Shown here: positions 59,664 through 64,000 of the stretch, piece by piece
Layout of the letters: each line of letters begins with the position of its first letter
How positions within the stretch are numbered: the stretch's first letter is position 1
Translations under genes and position numbers: made by a program
Source of the DNA: Triglochin maritima
Taxonomy: Eukaryota > Streptophyta > Magnoliopsida > Alismatales > Juncaginaceae
Assembly: GCA_963682175.1 (NCBI GenBank)
Contig: OY821779.1
Coordinates: 384,501 to 448,500 of the forward strand
Reading direction: 5' to 3'
Length of the DNA: 64,000 nucleotides
The notes under the pieces: model-generated
Seen by the model: only the letters and a program-made list of their open reading frames with translations
What the model was told of the DNA's origin: nothing
Database searches by the model: none

Positions 59664-60194
59664 AGTCGAAGAACAGGTTTAATTTTGTTACTGTTGCTCT
59701 CAATACCCTTCTCATGAGATACACATCAAGAAAATCACGTATATTTCAGTAATCCATCACCAACCTCTCACACATAACTACCACCTCTACTTAGTCTTAA
59801 TTGTATATTTTGTTCCATCATGTATGGCGTCCAAGAAAAAGCATCAGAACCGAAACGATTCTAATGATTGTTAGTAAAGAGAAAGTGTTTATAGAAGTGA
59901 TAAGTGTTTATGGCTTTGTCTATGGTTCTAAATTTAGAAGGAGCAATCAATGTATAACTAATATAGTGCAATGTGTATATCTTTCAGTTTCTTGCCGGAA
60001 AAAAAGATATGTATATCTGATGCGGCAACTTCAACGTTAAAATGTCTGCACAATGAATTTGTTTATTTCCTCCAATCAAACTAAATTACACATGCACGGT
60101 CAAATTGAGTAACAATTACGTCTATTCATTCTCAAAGGATTGATTCTCTTCCACACTTCGCATCATTGAATTCCATGTGCGTATCGGAGCACCC
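59664..60194. other. 3' UTR of the DUF7036-type gene and spacer
   Basis: Nothing else recognised. Confidence 0.4.
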
Positions 60195-60628
60195 CTTAAC
60201 GGGGTTAAAATCAAGGTCACAACTGGGTCGTGACCGGGTAATGATTTTTTTTAACGGTGAAAAACTACGGTCGACGACCCGGTCATCTATTATTTTATTA
60301 TTTTTTGAATTTTTTTTGTTTTGTTTTTGTTTTGAATTTTTTGTTTGAGTTTTTTTTAATTTTTCTTTGAAAATACGATTTATAATTGTTTTGATATTTT
60401 AGAAGAAAAAAATTAATTTTTTTACCAAGATGGATCCCGAAATGATGTGAATGAGAGAGTTAGGTTGTTGTGGGTTGTGTTGGGTTGTGGTTAAGAGGTG
60501 AATAGTGTAGAAAAGAGAAGAAAATCGATTGAGGAAAGAGAAAACTGATGTGGAAAAGAGAAAAAACTGATTTTAAAGAGAGAGAACCGATGATCAAGTC
60601 GTTCAGGTCATGGTTAGTGATGACCTTA
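60195..60628 (+). repeat. dispersed GTCGT repeat family, copy 2
   Basis: Contains CCCCTTAACGGGG, TGGGTCGTGACCGGG, GATCCCGAAATGATGTG, TTGTGGTTAAGAGG, AATAGTGTAGAAAAGAG and GATGATCAAGTCGTTC in the order seen at 23495-23845. It ends exactly where a Harbinger-like element begins. Confidence 0.6.
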
Positions 60629-62119
60629 AGTCCTGTTTGACAACCGATTTCGGGTTGATTTCAAGAATTCTGTCAGAAAATAATTTGATTTCTCTCCCAA
60701 ACTCGTAAATAAAGAATCGATTCTTGAAAATCTCGATTCTCTTATGCAGTACACGCTCTCAGAGTCTCTCTCATCTAGGAATCCATTTTCTTTCCTAATT
60801 CAAACACTGTTCATGGATTCCAAAGCGAAAACTACAATGTTATCCTCAAAAAACTAATTATTTACCAAGCATGCGAAAGCTTACTTACGGTGGTGTTAAC
60901 CCTTATTATTTATTTTATTCAGACCGTACATTTCCCTTTGTTCTTTTTTCATTCCCAAACTTTCTTTACGTCACTATCAAATTTATTATTCTGATGGTTA
61001 ATACTTAAAAATGATTGAAGGAAGTTAAGAAAAATAGGAAGGTCACGTGAAGTCAATGTTAAACCATCCATTGTGGGGACTGGTCACCAGGAGGATGACC
61101 CGGTCATCGACAAGGTCGTGTTTTTTTTATTTAAATGTTTTGTTTATGATTTTTGTTTTTTGTTTTATTTTGTTTGTTTTAAAAAAATTATTTTTTAAAA
61201 AAGTTTTTAAATAAAATACGTTTTATAATTATTTATATTTTTTAAAATTTTAAATTATTTAATTATTATTTGCAAAAGCGACTTCCAAATGATAGGTAAG
61301 AGAGAACAATATTGAAAAGTTTGAGTCGATTCAAGAAAAAATTAAAAAAATTACAAAATAAAACACAATTAGAAAACATATTTTAAGAAAATAAGATTTA
61401 AAAAACATATTAAAAATGATAAAAAAACAATAATACAAGATTTATTGATATTTGTTATAATAATCAAAGGTTTATATTTGTATAAATAGTTAGGATTTAA
61501 GTACGAAATTTATACTGAAACACCCCAACTTTTCTGAAATAGGAAACATTGTACTAAATTTAAAATATAAAAAAATAATTAAACTGAAATAACAACAACT
61601 GAAACTAATTATGAAAATAGAGAAGATAAGTCTTAAACTGAAATAAAAACCACAAACTGGAAAAATTAAGACAACAGAATTCTACTTAAATATTTGGTCA
61701 TTGATCTTCTCCAAATTAATTTCATCACGCGCGCACTGTAGTTTGTCATTCCGACAAGATAAGGTCGAGCGTACTGTAGTTTGTCAGTCCGACAAGATAA
61801 GTAACGTGTGCATGTAGCTTGTCACTCCGAAAAGATAATCCATCATGTGCGTACTGTAAATTGTCAATCCGATAAGATAAGACATATGCGCACACTGTAG
61901 TTTGTCAATCCGACAAGATAATGCATCACACGCGTACTGTTTAATTTAATATAATATTTGTTTTATTAATATTAATGATATTTACTATTTGCTAATTGTT
62001 GATGGTTAAATTAAAAAAAATGTAATCGATTCTCTGTCAGAATCAGATTTTACAGGGTTGTGCGTAGGAAACGATTTTCACTGGAATCAATTCCTTGAAA
62101 TCGTTTCCGAAACGGGGCC
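60629..62119. mobile_element. 1.5-kb PIF/Harbinger-like element
   Basis: Ends AGTCCTGTTTGACAACCGAT and (inverted) GGCCCCGTTTCGGAAACGAT; TTA flanks both sides (60626-60628 and 62120-62122). It is AT-rich and contains no transposase. Nested inside are a third, partial GTCGT-family copy (about 61080-61300) and a 50-bp tandem repeat. Confidence 0.6.
61728..61940. repeat. tandem repeat, about 5 units of 40-55 bp
   Basis: GTACTGTAGTTTGTCAATCC then GACAAGATAA, repeated with variants (GCGCACACTGTAG, GCGTACTGTAA). Spacing near 45-50 bp. Confidence 0.85.
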
Positions 62120-62410
62120 TTAATCTTAATGCACCGTATTAAAATAATTTTCCTCTTGAGCACTTTATTTTATAATAAATACAGGAAGAAAGATAAGAGT
62201 GTAACTGAGTCAACCACATACCACATAAGTATATTAAACTTGCTAAGTAGTAAATTTGAAGTTTATAATCCTTTTGGAATAAATAGCTCAAAAATGAGAA
62301 CAGTTTTTGAAAAAAGAAAGAAAAAATCTAAAAAGGCATGTGGAGCTATTTTAACTGTCTTTATTTTGAGAAAGTGAAGACTCGAGAGTCAACGCTAGAA
62401 CTTGAACCGT

Positions 62411-62412
<2 letters not shown>

Positions 62413-62461
<49 letters not shown>
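62413..62461. repeat. (TA)n microsatellite
   Basis: About 24 TA units; unlike the runs at 5 and 18 kb it is not occupied by an element. Confidence 0.95.
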
Positions 62462-62463
<2 letters not shown>

Positions 62464-62830
62464 ATGTAAGTTCGAACTACGAAGTATTGAAAGACGAGAA
62501 AATTAGAGACTTTTTTTAATCTAAAATAAAAGTACAGTAATAATAGAAAATGTTCTCACGTCTCCTCTTATAGAAATAAATAAACATTTCCCCAGCAGTG
62601 AAGTGTGAAGTATTGACCAATCGCTCCAAAATATTTGCAGACTCGACCACACTAATCCAACAACCCCAAATCTTACTAAAGCTTAAGACAATTATTATTC
62701 CTAATTAGATAAATTAGAATTGGCAAACGGAAGAGAAGATCCTTACTGGCTTTGAGTCTGTCTGACCACGTTCGCGGGAATCTTAAAATTACATTTATGC
62801 CCTTGAGATCGAGCGGTAATTACCACTCCC
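62462..62830. other. spacer
   Basis: No gene recognised. Confidence 0.4.
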
Positions 62831-63160
62831 TCACTCTTCTAGTCCTGGTCTCTCTCTTTCGGAATCGGAGGTCCGACGCGGAGCGAAGGATCCGAACTTG
62901 GGAGTGGATCCGACGGGAGATCCCACCGCCACCGCCGGAGTGTCAAACTCGAACGAGAACGACAGTCTATCATCTCCGGTGACCTTCTCCGTCGGAGTGT
63001 TTTCTTCTTCTTCTTCTGTCGTCGTCGTCTTCCTTTTCTTGGCCTCGGGGAGTTCAGGTGCGTCTGTTGGTTTCTGTTTCGGTTGGTTTTGGACGGGATC
63101 GGGTTTGGGAGGGGTTTCGAGGGGGACTTGAGGTGGGTGGTGGTGGTTGGTCGACGCCAT
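62831..63160 (-). CDS. hypothetical small protein, possibly single exon
   Basis: A 109-codon frame starting MASTNHHHPPQVPLETPP in a good context (ATCCATGGCG). The protein is Pro-rich at first, then has a basic patch (EAKKRKTTTT) that could be a nuclear signal, an acidic run (EEEEEN) and a Ser/Phe stretch (LSFSFEFDTP). The 5' side on minus carries a GA/CT-rich run (63241-63262) that fits a plant 5' UTR. I do not recognise a family. The high GC of this stretch also opens frames on the other strand, so coding status is uncertain. Confidence 0.45.
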   Translation of the reverse strand: MASTNHHHPPQVPLETPPKPDPVQNQPKQKPTDAPELPEAKKRKTTTTEEEEENTPTEKVTGDDRLSFSFEFDTPAVAVGSPVGSTPKFGSFAPRRTSDSERERPGLEE

Positions 63161-64000
63161 GGATTTCGATTTCGAATCGAATCGGAATTCGATTTAGAAT
63201 TGGAATTTTTGGGAGGAGAGTGGAGAAGAAAGTAGGTTCGGAGAGAGAGAGAGAGAGAGAGTTCGTGGTTTGTTTGGACCTTTTGGTCAATTCCTGCGAA
63301 TTGTTTCTTTTCGGGAAAACCCTTCTACTTCTGTTATATTTGAATTCTTCTGATTCTTTTTTTTAGATGACAGAGAATTCAGAGGTCGAGTTGCGATAAT
63401 GTGATATTTTTTCCTTTCTTGAAAGAATCAAATCTCATTATCACATGGTGATGATATCATGACATAGAGGTATGTCATTTTTCCTCTTTAAGGAAAGATA
63501 GTCAGAAAGGTACTTCCATGACAAACATTGAAATTCTATTAGTTTCTAAGTAGGAGGGCTTAAGGAAATTGGAAAAAGGAATTGAAAGCTACCAAATGAA
63601 CTTTAAGAAATTTCGTTCCTCAAGATTCTTGTCGTTTGACAAGCATCGATGCGTAACGAGGACTAACATGGTTTATCTACTGTTTTGATGTTATTAGTTT
63701 ATGTTATTTGAAAGTCATTATACCAAACTATTACTCATTCTAAGTCAAGAGCATGTTCTACTCCCCAAATATGTAATGATTTTCTCCTTTTTCTTCTTTT
63801 TGGAACTTGTGTGTTATGCTTTTTTTTTATGTTTTTTTTGAAAGTTTGTTTGCATTTGTTATATTAAATGATAAAAAATGTTAAATTTAAACAAAAATGT
63901 ACTACACTCTTCGCCTCCTATGGACTTCTCACTTATGGTACTTCAGACATTATTTCGTCAAGCTAATGCGATAAGGAACGATTGGTTCATATACTTGTAG
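63161..64000. other. probable promoter of the small gene, then spacer
   Basis: 63241-63262 is a (GA)n run. Beyond about 63370 the sequence is AT-rich with no recognisable gene. Confidence 0.4.

Overview
The window is nuclear DNA from a flowering plant, most likely a eudicot. Genes are split by GT-AG introns, long AT-rich stretches lie between them, and several plant-only families are present: an F-group bZIP factor, a HOOKLESS1-like acetyltransferase, a P-class PPR, a DUF7036-type membrane protein and FAR1-type transposase. The species cannot be named from the sequence. I recognise five probable intact protein genes, two or three small unidentified genes, two host pseudogenes and a very large share of transposons and tandem repeats. 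No tRNA, rRNA or CRISPR array was seen.

Left part (1-4.3 kb): the last part of a frameshifted HLS1-like acetyltransferase gene (+), then a bZIP24-like transcription factor gene (-) with a TATA box and an intron in its leader. Next (4.9-18.3 kb) comes a chain of related transposons, each separated from the next by a (TA)n run: three 208-bp MITEs, a 950-bp relative, an 11.2-kb element, then two more MITEs. The 11.2-kb element carries a FAR1/MULE transposase gene (+) and, facing it, a ten-exon Ulp1-type cysteine protease gene (-). Four nearly identical 439-bp repeats sit between the two genes. Each gene is disabled by only one or two small lesions. All seven elements share the same pair of distinguishable ends, so the large one looks like the coding parent of the family.

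Middle (18.3-47.7 kb): a repeat-rich region. It holds three paralogous copies of a small unidentified gene (about 19.7, 27.4 and 34.1 kb, all -), a long hairpin, a 22-bp minisatellite, a probable solo LTR, a collapsed copia element with an hAT element inserted in its LTR (perfect 8-bp target duplication), and a 1.9-kb Mutator-like element with very long inverted arms, a perfect 9-bp target duplication and a captured piece of an NBS-LRR resistance gene. A 3.6-kb array of about 169-bp repeats lies between two copies of the tail of the ZNF830-like gene. A 27-base poly-G run, degenerate LTR sequence, duplicated blocks and a CACTA-like element follow.

Right part (47.9-64 kb) is the gene-rich side: a seven-exon ZNF830-like zinc-finger gene (-), head to head with a broken PPR gene (+); a four-exon NAC alpha-subunit gene (-); a four-exon DUF7036-type membrane protein gene (+); and a possible single-exon gene of unknown function (-). 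Smaller MITE and Harbinger-type insertions lie in introns and spacers. The host genes do not form a pathway; their roles are zinc/stress transcription, RNA processing, co-translational chaperoning and an unknown membrane function.
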